Below, in pieces: positions 9,346 through 16,560 of a DNA stretch of 64,000 bases. Each line of letters begins with the position of its first letter. The stretch's first letter is position 1. Below the pieces are notes generated by a model. That model made no database searches and was not told where the DNA came from. It saw only the letters and a program-made list of their open reading frames with translations. Both the position numbers and the translations under genes were made by a program. This DNA comes from Haloglycomyces albus DSM 45210 (GTDB lineage: Bacteria > Actinomycetota > Actinomycetes > Mycobacteriales > Micromonosporaceae): contig NZ_AZUQ01000001.1 in assembly GCF_000527155.1 (NCBI RefSeq), forward strand, positions 3,113,889-3,177,888, read 5' to 3'.

Positions 9346-9783
9346 TCAGTTCATCTGCGGTTTCGGTCCGGAAATGAACTGCAGGCGGAACTTCCCGATC
9401 TGCACTTCGTCCCCGTCTCCGAGAGTGGCCGTCTCGACCCGCTCCCGATTGACATACGTTCCATTGAGGCTTCCCATGTCGCGAACCGTAAACCCGGCGG
9501 TGTCACGGTGAAATTCGGCGTGGCGACGGGACACCGTGACGTCATCGAGAAAGATGTCTGACTCGGGGTGTCGCCCCGAGGCGGTCACTTCGTTGTTGAG
9601 GAGAAAACGCGCTCCCGCGTTGGGACCCCGGTTGACCACCAAAAGCGCTGTTCCCACCGGCAGAGAGTCGGCAAGCTGAGCGGGCGGTACATCGGTGTCT
9701 CCCTCCACGACATCATTGATGGCGGCCAGGTTCATCGTGGCCGTGGCATCCGGCGGAGGAAAGTCTTCGTTTGCACGACTCAT
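9346..9783 (-). CDS. garA: FHA-domain regulator GarA/OdhI
   Basis: 145 residues: disordered N-terminal tail (1-45) and an FHA domain (about 47-140) with the phospho-peptide-binding residues in SGRHPESDIFLDD, SRRHAEF and GSLNGTYVN. In M. tuberculosis and Corynebacterium this protein inhibits 2-oxoglutarate dehydrogenase and glutamate dehydrogenase until a Thr in an ETTSVFR tail motif is phosphorylated by PknB/PknG and folds back onto the FHA domain. Here the tail reads FPPPDATATMNLAAI, without that motif; Thr14 or Thr16 are the only nearby candidates. Lies 33 bases downstream of gcvH on the same strand. Confidence 0.93.
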   Translation of the reverse strand: MSRANEDFPPPDATATMNLAAINDVVEGDTDVPPAQLADSLPVGTALLVVNRGPNAGARFLLNNEVTASGRHPESDIFLDDVTVSRRHAEFHRDTAGFTVRDMGSLNGTYVNRERVETATLGDGDEVQIGKFRLQFISGPKPQMN

Positions 9784-9816
9784 CAGTAGTCTCCTCGTCT
9801 ACGCTTTAACAACTCG

Positions 9817-10197
9817 CTACTCAGTAAGCTTCGCATACGCACTGGCGTCGAGCAATCCCTCGAGTGCCGCGGCGTCGGCGAGTTCGACCTCGAACAACCA
9901 GCCTGCGTTATAGGGGTCTGAATTGACCTTTTCAGGCTCTTCAACCAGTCCGTCGTTGATGGCCAGAATCTTACCTGTTACCGGAGAGTACACTTCCGAG
10001 ACGCTCTTGGTTGACTCGACCTCTCCCACAACATCACCGGCGGAGTACTCCGTACCGGCCTCGGGCAGCTCGACGAATACGACGTCGCCGAGGGAGTCCT
10101 GCGCGAAGTCGGTGATGCCTACCCGCACCACGTTCGGCTCCGAGCGTTGTTCGATCCATTCGTGTTCAGCTGTGTATCGTAGCGATTCGGGAATCAC
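9817..10197 (-). CDS. gcvH: glycine cleavage system H protein
   Basis: Lipoyl carrier protein of 126 residues that shuttles the aminomethyl group between GcvP, GcvT and lipoamide dehydrogenase. The lipoyl attachment lysine is Lys64 in GEVESTKSVSEVYSPV, and the N-terminal LRYTAEHEW is typical. ATG 10197 is preceded by AGAGGAGCTTTGGGTG. It sits between pgsA (85 bases upstream) and garA (33 bases downstream), all minus strand, apart from gcvP but in the same block. Confidence 0.97.
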   Translation of the reverse strand: MIPESLRYTAEHEWIEQRSEPNVVRVGITDFAQDSLGDVVFVELPEAGTEYSAGDVVGEVESTKSVSEVYSPVTGKILAINDGLVEEPEKVNSDPYNAGWLFEVELADAAALEGLLDASAYAKLTE

Positions 10198-10282
10198 CCA
10201 AAGCTCCTCTCACTGTCACCGCGAGCGCGGCGGTTCGGACGCTATGACCGTATCGTCACGTGACGTGGAGGCGACACGCGGG

Positions 10283-10915
10283 TCAGGCGGACGCGACGGA
10301 TCTCGCTTCGATTCGGGCGGAACGAATCAGTCGAGCGCCTTGAACCATGTACATAATGGCCCCGAGCCAGTACAACGCCAGGCCCCACCAGGCCAGCGCC
10401 CAGGCGAGTGCGGTCGCACCGGTGAACGAGGGACCGCCGAAGTACGCGATCACGAACACGGGGAACGAGGCGAAGACCATGGTGGTGGCGACCTTACCGA
10501 GGAAATGCACTTGCAGGGGCGGGTATCCGTGCCAGCGCAGAACGATCACCAGGGTGGCGAGTACGACTTCACGAAGTAGAACGGCGAGCGTGAACAGCCC
10601 GGGCAACACTCCCACGTAGGTCAAGGCCAACAGGGCGGTCATAATGTACAGGCGGTCGACCATGGGGTCGAGCATTTTTCCCAATTTCGAGACTTGACCC
10701 AGGCGTCGGGCCAGTTGACCGTCGACCCAGTCGGTGCCACCTCCGATGGCGAGTACGGTCGCCGCTTGCCAGTAATGGTCCGTCGCCACTAGCAGGTAAC
10801 AAAACAAGGGGATTCCTGCCATGCGAACGGCCGTGACCAGGTTCGGCCACGTCCAGATACCCCAACCTTCAACGGTCTGTGAATTTCCCACTGCCACCTC
10901 GAATGAATGAACCAA
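10283..10915 (-). CDS. pgsA: CDP-alcohol phosphatidyltransferase (PgsA-type)
   Basis: Integral membrane enzyme of about 200 residues with the complete CDP-alcohol transferase motif DG-x2-AR-x8-G-x3-D-x3-D (VDGQLARRLG ... GKMLDPMVD, about residues 58-80). It transfers a phosphatidyl group from CDP-diacylglycerol to an alcohol, most likely glycerol 3-phosphate (phosphatidylglycerol-phosphate synthase), but the exact acceptor cannot be read from sequence. Five to six hydrophobic helices. TTG 10915 is the furthest start; GTG codons at VAVGNS (10894 and 10888), after GAGGTGG, are alternatives. Position next to gcvH/garA matches PgsA2 of mycobacteria, without the intervening DUF881 and sbp genes. 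Confidence 0.9.
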   Translation of the reverse strand: MVHSFEVAVGNSQTVEGWGIWTWPNLVTAVRMAGIPLFCYLLVATDHYWQAATVLAIGGGTDWVDGQLARRLGQVSKLGKMLDPMVDRLYIMTALLALTYVGVLPGLFTLAVLLREVVLATLVIVLRWHGYPPLQVHFLGKVATTMVFASFPVFVIAYFGGPSFTGATALAWALAWWGLALYWLGAIMYMVQGARLIRSARIEARSVASA

Positions 10916-10985
10916 ATAACCAATAAAATCTTAACGGTCACGCACCGGTCTGCGATACCGGAAATTCAGGCTTTGAGGTGTGGCT

Positions 10986-11008
10986 GACGGGCGAAGCCCG
11001 TCGTTTTT
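10986..11008 (+). terminator. hairpin with T run reading on the plus strand
   Basis: GACGGGC-GAA-GCCCGTC followed by GTTTTTG is a textbook intrinsic terminator, but both flanking genes are on the minus strand, so it would stop antisense transcription; as an RNA hairpin it may also help end the senR transcript. Confidence 0.55.
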
Positions 11009-11134
11009 GTCGGTAATGTGTGGATTACTGTACCGATTTCAGGTACGGAGTACCTCGATGTCGATATATATTGTTTATATCGTGATAGAACACTCCACCC
11101 AAAGCGTACTGTTTCTCACATTCTACGGGTTTTC

Positions 11135-11752
11135 TCATCGGATGATTCCACGCGTGCGGGCCTCCGCGACCGCGGCCGTCCTACTCTGGGCACCCAATTT
11201 GGCAAGAATGTGCACGACGTGGGTTTTGACCGTGGCCTCGGTGATGAACAGTCGACCGGCGATGTCGGCGTTGGTCAAGCCCTCGGCGAGAAGACCGACG
11301 ATCTCCCGTTCGCGGGACGTCAGTTCGTCTCGCGGCCGTGTCATACGCTTTACCAGCCGGGAGGCCAACTGTGGGGATACGACGTGTTCGCCTCGAGCTG
11401 CGGCGCGTATGGAGTCGAAGAGCTCCTGAGGCGGACACGCCTTCAACAGATAACCGACGGCGCCCGCGTCCATCGCGCGATGCAGATCGTCGTCGGAGTC
11501 GAAAGTGGTCAGCACCAATACCCTGGGCGCCGCTTCCAGCCGGCGGAGGCGACGTGTGGCCTCGATGCCGTCCGTGCCCTTCCCCAATTGCAGGTCCATC
11601 AGTACCAGATCGGGACGATACCGCTCGGCCTGTGCGACGGCCTCATCCGCGGAGACGGCACGGGCGACAAGATGGAAATCCTCCTCCCCCGCCAGCAAAG
11701 CGGCCAAACCGGCCCGCACCACCGGATGATCGTCGACCAAGAGAATCCTCAC
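11135..11752 (-). CDS. senR: NarL-type response regulator (SenR)
   Basis: 205 residues: receiver domain with phospho-acceptor Asp53 (LVLMDLQLG), acidic DD at 7-8 and the conserved Lys in LLKAC, then a LuxR-type helix-turn-helix (LTSREREIVGLLAEGLTN ... TVKTHVVHILAKLG) at about 142-195. GTG 11752 overlaps the kinase stop by 4 bases (GTGA), indicating translational coupling. With the kinase and the divergent hbpS it reproduces the SenS-SenR-HbpS set of Streptomyces, where SenR controls catalase and other antioxidant genes. Assignment is by domain and gene order. Confidence 0.88.
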   Translation of the reverse strand: MRILLVDDHPVVRAGLAALLAGEEDFHLVARAVSADEAVAQAERYRPDLVLMDLQLGKGTDGIEATRRLRRLEAAPRVLVLTTFDSDDDLHRAMDAGAVGYLLKACPPQELFDSIRAAARGEHVVSPQLASRLVKRMTRPRDELTSREREIVGLLAEGLTNADIAGRLFITEATVKTHVVHILAKLGAQSRTAAVAEARTRGIIR

Positions 11753-12954
11753 GTCTCCCCCTCGTTTGTCCGCCGATACTCGGCGCCCACGACCGTACCG
11801 CCTCCGGGCGGGCTCTCGACCCGCAAGGTGCCGCCCAAATCCTCCATCCTGCGACGCATCGTGTCGATACCGAATCCGCGGTGCGCAGTCCCGCGACGCG
11901 GCTCTGCGGTGCGACCGGCCGCTCCGCGCCCGTTGTCGTAGACGTCCACGTACACGGCCTCGTCCATATAGCTCACCGTTACGGCTGCTCGGGACGCCTC
12001 GGCATGTTCCACGACGTTGGCCAGAGCGCCCTGGACCACGCGGAGCAGCGCCGCGGAGGCCCGCTCGGGTAGATCCACTCGTGCACCGTCCTCTCGGAAG
12101 CTCACCTCCAAGGAGAATCGATGCGCAAAACTGGCCGAGAGATCCCGCAGCGCTTCCCCGAGCGAACGGTCCCGCAGCTGCGACGGCCCCAGTCCGGAAA
12201 CGAACCGGCGAGCTTCGGTGAGATTTTCCTCTGCCATCTCCGCGGCCTGTCTGAGCAATACATCCCGTTCGGCGGCGGACTCGTTCCGTTCGGCCGCCTG
12301 CAAGAGAAGACCGATGCTGGACAGTCCCTGTGCCAGGGTGTCGTGAATTTCTCCGGCCAGGCGCTGTCGTTCCTCCAAAACGGCGCGTTCGGCTTGGGAC
12401 TGCGCCAGGGAATCCTGTGAGGCCAACAATCGATCGATCAACTCCTGACGCCGAGCGATGCCGTCGTGGAGAGCCCACAGGACGGCCGTCATCATCCCGG
12501 CGATCGCGATCGGAGCCAACACGAGACTGGGTTCCAACACCGTCGCGATACGCAGTTGCCCCACGATGACGGCGGCGGTCAGCCCCACGGCCGCCGCCAC
12601 GGTCAGGTGACGTGGCAGGGTCTCCAGACACAGGAAGTACAGCGGGATCGCGCACCAGGCGAATGATGGAGCCAGGACGATCAGTACGACCGACAACACC
12701 AGGACGGCACCAAGCCACGGGACCCGGACCTGCTGCAGGCGATCGCCCGCGGCCACGCCCACCGCATAGGCAACCGCCAGCACCCCGGCCACCACAAGCG
12801 ACGTCATGGTCAGGCGTCCGCTGAATTCATGCCTGATCAACAGGCGTAGGGCCGACGCCGTCAACAGCAGGAAGAATCCCGCGTGCATTGCGGTCGCGAC
12901 CCACTGCCGCTGCGTCATGGGATTCCCGCCTTCCGTCTCGGCCTCGCGATCCAT
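11749..12954 (-). CDS. senS: sensor histidine kinase (SenS)
   Basis: 401 residues: N-terminal membrane region of five to six helices (about 15-160), coiled coil (165-190), HisKA_3 phosphotransfer helix with His204 in GEIHDTLAQGLSS, and a C-terminal HATPase_c domain with DNGRGAAG and GFGIDTMRRRM. Typical SenS/NarX-like size. In Streptomyces SenS senses redox/iron state through extracellular HbpS; here hbpS is divergent, 218 bases away. The gene overlaps senR by 4 bases. Confidence 0.88.
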   Translation of the reverse strand: MDREAETEGGNPMTQRQWVATAMHAGFFLLLTASALRLLIRHEFSGRLTMTSLVVAGVLAVAYAVGVAAGDRLQQVRVPWLGAVLVLSVVLIVLAPSFAWCAIPLYFLCLETLPRHLTVAAAVGLTAAVIVGQLRIATVLEPSLVLAPIAIAGMMTAVLWALHDGIARRQELIDRLLASQDSLAQSQAERAVLEERQRLAGEIHDTLAQGLSSIGLLLQAAERNESAAERDVLLRQAAEMAEENLTEARRFVSGLGPSQLRDRSLGEALRDLSASFAHRFSLEVSFREDGARVDLPERASAALLRVVQGALANVVEHAEASRAAVTVSYMDEAVYVDVYDNGRGAAGRTAEPRRGTAHRGFGIDTMRRRMEDLGGTLRVESPPGGGTVVGAEYRRTNEGET

Positions 12955-13020
12955 GGTTCACTCTCACCGGCGCGGTGTCGCCGGAATCGGCACACCCGCC
13001 GCCATCAAGCGTGTCACCTC

Positions 13021-13077
13021 CCTCGATAATCCACCTCCATCGAAAGGTGGAGCCATAGACCGTCGCGGCGATCGAGG
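13021..13077. promoter_or_regulatory. nested dyad in the senS-hbpS divergent promoter region, candidate SenR operator
   Basis: Inner inverted repeat TCCACCT (13030-13036) / AGGTGGA (13045-13051) with 8-base spacer, inside an outer pair CCTCGAT (13021-13027) / ATCGAGG (13071-13077). The centre lies between the divergent starts at 12954 and 13173. Confidence 0.5.
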
Positions 13078-13172
13078 AAAGTCCGGCCGCCGAGTCGATG
13101 TTGGGATCGGGTGTGCCCGGAAGACTGGAAGACATTCACAACCACGTCTCACCACAGGAAAGGGTGCGGAAC

Positions 13173-13724
13173 ATGAAAAAGAACATCGCCGTGGGCGCGG
13201 CCGCCTTCATCGCCGTCGGAGCCGTCGGACTCGGAGCCTTTGCGCTGTCGGACGAAGGCGACAATGCCGCCAACGCCGACACGGTACCGGTTGCCGAGGT
13301 ATCGACCGACGACGTCGTCTCCACCGACCGTTTGAGTCAGGAGGCCGTCCTTGACATGCTCGAGGCCGCCGTAGAGGAGGCCGAGGCACAGGACCAACGA
13401 GTCACTGTCGCCGTGGTTGACCGGGACGGAAACACCATCGGACAGGTGACCATGACGGGAGCCGGGCCTCAGACGGAGGACTCCGCCGTACGCAAGGCCT
13501 TCACCGCCGTCGGATGGAACAGTCCGACCGGGGAACTGACCGACGCCGCGACGGGCGACGGCCCGACCATCGACGACATCGGAAACACCCTGTTCCTCAC
13601 CGGCGGAGTGCCGGTATCCCACGACGGAGCACCCATCGCCGGTATCGGCGTCGGCGGTGCCCCGAGTGGAGACATCGACGAAGAGATCGCCCTGGCGGGA
13701 CTGGAGGCTCTCGACACCGAATAG
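13173..13724 (+). CDS. hbpS: secreted heme-binding protein HbpS (GlcG/DUF336 family)
   Basis: 183 residues starting MKKNIAVGAAAF, with a hydrophobic export segment at 4-24 and a DUF336/GlcG domain at about 50-180 (VTVAVVDRDGNTIGQV, then DSAVRKAFTAVGW and GGVPVSHDGAPIAGIGVGG, both typical). In Streptomyces reticuli HbpS binds heme outside the membrane and modulates SenS autophosphorylation under oxidative stress. ATG 13173 is preceded by GAAAGGG; upstream frame is not coding. Divergent from senS-senR, as in Streptomyces. A Thr residue content and lack of a heme-ligand motif prevent naming the ligand directly. Confidence 0.88.
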   Translation: MKKNIAVGAAAFIAVGAVGLGAFALSDEGDNAANADTVPVAEVSTDDVVSTDRLSQEAVLDMLEAAVEEAEAQDQRVTVAVVDRDGNTIGQVTMTGAGPQTEDSAVRKAFTAVGWNSPTGELTDAATGDGPTIDDIGNTLFLTGGVPVSHDGAPIAGIGVGGAPSGDIDEEIALAGLEALDTE

Positions 13725-13919
13725 ACGACGTCAACGAACGGCAGGTGGCCTTGTCGCGCCCGAGGGACAAGCGGTGACAGGGCCACTTTGCCGCGGTCAC
13801 CACTAGCGCCGACGACGTGTTGATATCCAAGCCGCCGACACGACCGAGCTGTGGCACGGGTGTCGTACCTTGAGGACAGACAGTTATCAACAGATGATCG
13901 ATCCGCAGAAAGGCTGATC

Positions 13920-14711
13920 ATGGCGCAATCGCCCCCTGACAATTTCAACCCCGCGCAGAGCCCACCCCCGGCCACTGTAGACTCCCCCACCCGACCCCCG
14001 TATTCGAAATCGGTTGCCGTCGTCATCGCCATCCAATTGTTCCTGGCGCTTGCGATCATTCTGCAAACGGTAGGGATATGGAAGTTCACCGGAGAGGCGA
14101 TCCGGGGCTTTTCCAACTCCATAGAAGACCAAGTCCGCGACGTCGCCCAGACCATCGCCCTCGAGAAGGCCGAGGACATGGGCGTCGACAAGGAGGAAGC
14201 GAAGCGTCAGGCCGAAGCCGAGGTGGAGGAGAAACTCGAGGAAGCCGACATCGAAGGCGCTTTCGACCAAGGCCTGGAATCGGTCGGATTGGAAACCGAC
14301 GACCTCAATCCCCCGACGTTCACCACTCTGCCGTTCTTCTTCGCCGCCGGCATGCTGATATTGAGTGCACTACTGCTCGCGACCAGACGTAAGAGCGGTC
14401 GCATCATCAGCTTTATTCTGCACCCGTTTCTGTTCGTCGGCTGCGGCTTGACGTCGTTTCTCTTGGTATCGATTCCCGTAACGATCAAACAGGGCATGAC
14501 GTCGGCCATGCCCGTGTCCCTAGCCGGCCCCGTCGGTCAGGCGGTGGACAAGGAGATCGACGCGATCGCCGGAAGCATCTACGGCTCCTATCCGGTATGG
14601 TTCCAGCCGGCAATGTACGCGACACTGATTCTGTCGACCGTGGGTTCGATCGCCGCGATCGTCCTTCTGGTGCTCCGAGGCGCACGGCAACACTTCAACG
14701 GGCCTCAGTAA
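13920..14711 (+). CDS. hypothetical four-helix membrane protein
   Basis: 263 residues, not recognised. Four transmembrane helices (about 26-48, 133-155, 163-185, 222-246) and, between the first two, a strongly acidic extracytoplasmic helix-rich stretch (about 60-115: DKEEAKRQAEAEVEEKLEEA) likely to form a coiled coil. The N-terminal 20 residues are Pro-rich. ATG 13920 has AGAAAGG 6-7 bases upstream; the longer frame from 13851 has no ribosome site. Stands alone between hbpS and marR; no functional inference. Confidence 0.7.
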   Translation: MAQSPPDNFNPAQSPPPATVDSPTRPPYSKSVAVVIAIQLFLALAIILQTVGIWKFTGEAIRGFSNSIEDQVRDVAQTIALEKAEDMGVDKEEAKRQAEAEVEEKLEEADIEGAFDQGLESVGLETDDLNPPTFTTLPFFFAAGMLILSALLLATRRKSGRIISFILHPFLFVGCGLTSFLLVSIPVTIKQGMTSAMPVSLAGPVGQAVDKEIDAIAGSIYGSYPVWFQPAMYATLILSTVGSIAAIVLLVLRGARQHFNGPQ

Positions 14712-14732
14712 CCGCTGCAACCCCTGTGCCGG

Positions 14733-15233
14733 TCACTCGGGGACCTCATCCATTCCCTCGGCACAGGGGGCCAGGTTGGCCTCCACTCTTTCCAGCAACC
14801 GCACCAGCTGATCCTGTTCGGCGGCACTCAGCCCATCTCCGGTGCGCTGTTCCAGACTCCGCCATGCCTGCCGCGCCTTGTCAATGATCGCCTCCCCCTG
14901 CTGACTGAGACTGACGAGAGTGGCGCGCCGGTCGTCGGGGTCGGATCGACGCTCGACGAAACCGCTCTTCTCCAGACGTTGAATCATTCGCGTCACAGTC
15001 GACGGATCGAGATTCACCGCAGTGACGATATCGCACGGGCGACTCGGGCCATTGACGTTAAGGTGCTGCAGAACCACTTCCTGCCCGGGGTAAAGCCCGA
15101 TGTCCCGCAGTTCGCGCGCAGCCGCGAGGCGGTGGCCGCGCGCCGCTGTACTCAGTGCTAGCCCGACGCGCCCAAGCCCGATGGCTTTGTCACATACCTG
15201 CGGCTCAGGCACGGAACCGGTGGAATCTGGCAT
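14733..15233 (-). CDS. MarR-family transcriptional regulator
   Basis: 166 residues with a winged helix-turn-helix at about 55-120: PCDIVTAVNLDPSTVTRMIQ recognition helix and the wing ERRSDPDDRRATLVSLSQ. Divergent from the pirin gene across a 175-base region that holds a perfect 11-bp inverted repeat, so it very likely represses both itself and pirin. The ligand is unknown; MarR-pirin pairs often respond to phenolic compounds. The gene ends 21 bases from the convergent membrane-protein gene. Confidence 0.92.
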   Translation of the reverse strand: MPDSTGSVPEPQVCDKAIGLGRVGLALSTAARGHRLAAARELRDIGLYPGQEVVLQHLNVNGPSRPCDIVTAVNLDPSTVTRMIQRLEKSGFVERRSDPDDRRATLVSLSQQGEAIIDKARQAWRSLEQRTGDGLSAAEQDQLVRLLERVEANLAPCAEGMDEVPE

Positions 15234-15332
15234 ATTTCGGAGCCTCGATTTCTATCGTGGTGGCAGAGAGGTGTGAGCTCTATTCCGCGTCGATACCATA
15301 GTCTAGCGCTTTCGGCGACGTCTGGAATATGA

Positions 15333-15364
15333 TTGGCTGACCAAATGTTTATATGGTCAGCCAA
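15333..15364. promoter_or_regulatory. MarR operator between marR and pirin
   Basis: Perfect inverted repeat TTGGCTGACCA (15333-15343) and TGGTCAGCCAA (15354-15364) with a 10-base A/T-rich spacer. CCAAATG also recurs as a direct repeat at 15341 and 15361. It ends 45 bases before the pirin start and overlaps the expected promoter. Confidence 0.75.
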
Positions 15365-15408
15365 ATGATTTGGCCCGATCATGTCATTTTAACCTTCAGG
15401 AGGCTCCC

Positions 15409-16476
15409 ATGCCAGCGGTCAGCACATCCAACATCCTGGCGCTCCCACGCGTCGACGCACCCGCATTCGAGGCACGTCCGCGCCGCGTTCGGACCGTCAC
15501 ACCCTCGCAGCACACCTTTGAGGGTGCCGGATTCCCGGTACGCCGCCCCACCGCCGACCCACGGGCCTGGGAGGCGCTCGATCCGATCCTCATGCTCGAC
15601 CACATGACAGCGGCCTACGAGCCCCATGAGGCCAAAGGCGCGCCGTGGCACCCGCACCGTGGCTTCGAAACGGTCACCTACCTCATGGACGGGACCTTCG
15701 TTCACACCGACAGTCACGGTGGCGGCGGAGTCATCGGTAACGGCGACACCCAATGGATGACCGCCGGGTCGGGTCTTCTGCACGACGAGCTGCCCAGTGA
15801 GTATCTGGTGATGAACGGCGGCGAGTTCGACGGTATCCAGATGTGGGTCAACCTACCGGGTTCCGCCAAAATGCACCGTCCGCGTTACCAGGACATCGTC
15901 GGCGACCGCCTGACTCTGCTGAGCAGCGCCGACGGCGGGACCCTCATCCGCGTCATCGCCGGCCGAGTAGGTGAGCACGAGGGGCCGGGCAAGACGTTTT
16001 CGCCCATCAACCTCATCCACCTATCGCTGGCACCCGGGGCGCAGGTGCGGATCCCGTGGGTACCCGGATGGTCGGCCATGGCCTATTCCCTGCACGGCGA
16101 CGGCTACGTCGGCGACGAACGTCGCCCCCTCGACGAATCGGATATGGCGGTGTTCTCCACCGACGGCAACTATCTCACCGTCGAGGCGGCGCGGGAACAG
16201 CATTGGAAGACCGGTGCGATGGAGGTCGTGCTCTTCGGTGGGCAGCCGATTCGCGAGCCGGTCGCCCGTTACGGCCCCTTCGTCATGAATTCCAAGGACG
16301 AGATCTACCAGGCGATCGAGGACTTTCGTTCCGGTCGTATGGGGGAGGTCCCGGCCGGTTACGAAGGACGCGACTGGGCTCCGGCTCCCGATGAGTTCAA
16401 TCAACCGGCCGCTCAAGGTTGCGAAATCATGTTCGGCCCCGAGTGGCGTCGCGACTCGCGGTCGAACGAACAATAG
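15409..16476 (+). CDS. pirin family protein (cupin, possible quercetin dioxygenase)
   Basis: 355 residues. N-terminal pirin cupin with the metal ligands in WHPHRGFETVTY (about residues 82-93) and a downstream GVIGNGDTQWMTAGSGLLHDE strand; second cupin at about 215-310. Bacterial pirins are Fe(II) proteins, some with quercetinase activity; substrate unknown here. The protein is longer than most pirins (usually 230-320) through an N-terminal and a C-terminal extension. ATG 15409 follows AGGAGG by 7 bases. Controlled in all likelihood by the divergent MarR. Confidence 0.9.
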   Translation: MPAVSTSNILALPRVDAPAFEARPRRVRTVTPSQHTFEGAGFPVRRPTADPRAWEALDPILMLDHMTAAYEPHEAKGAPWHPHRGFETVTYLMDGTFVHTDSHGGGGVIGNGDTQWMTAGSGLLHDELPSEYLVMNGGEFDGIQMWVNLPGSAKMHRPRYQDIVGDRLTLLSSADGGTLIRVIAGRVGEHEGPGKTFSPINLIHLSLAPGAQVRIPWVPGWSAMAYSLHGDGYVGDERRPLDESDMAVFSTDGNYLTVEAAREQHWKTGAMEVVLFGGQPIREPVARYGPFVMNSKDEIYQAIEDFRSGRMGEVPAGYEGRDWAPAPDEFNQPAAQGCEIMFGPEWRRDSRSNEQ

Positions 16477-16479
16477 AAT

Positions 16480-16519
16480 GAGCCCTGTGAGGAAGCAGTA
16501 TCACTTCCTCACAGGGCTC
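16480..16519. terminator. bidirectional terminator hairpin
   Basis: Perfect 16-bp stem (16480-16495 with 16504-16519) with an 8-base loop between the convergent pirin and MMPL genes. Confidence 0.8.
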
Positions 16520-16560
16520 TTCGAGCGCTCCGGTCGGTAACCGGTATCGGCCGATCGGCG

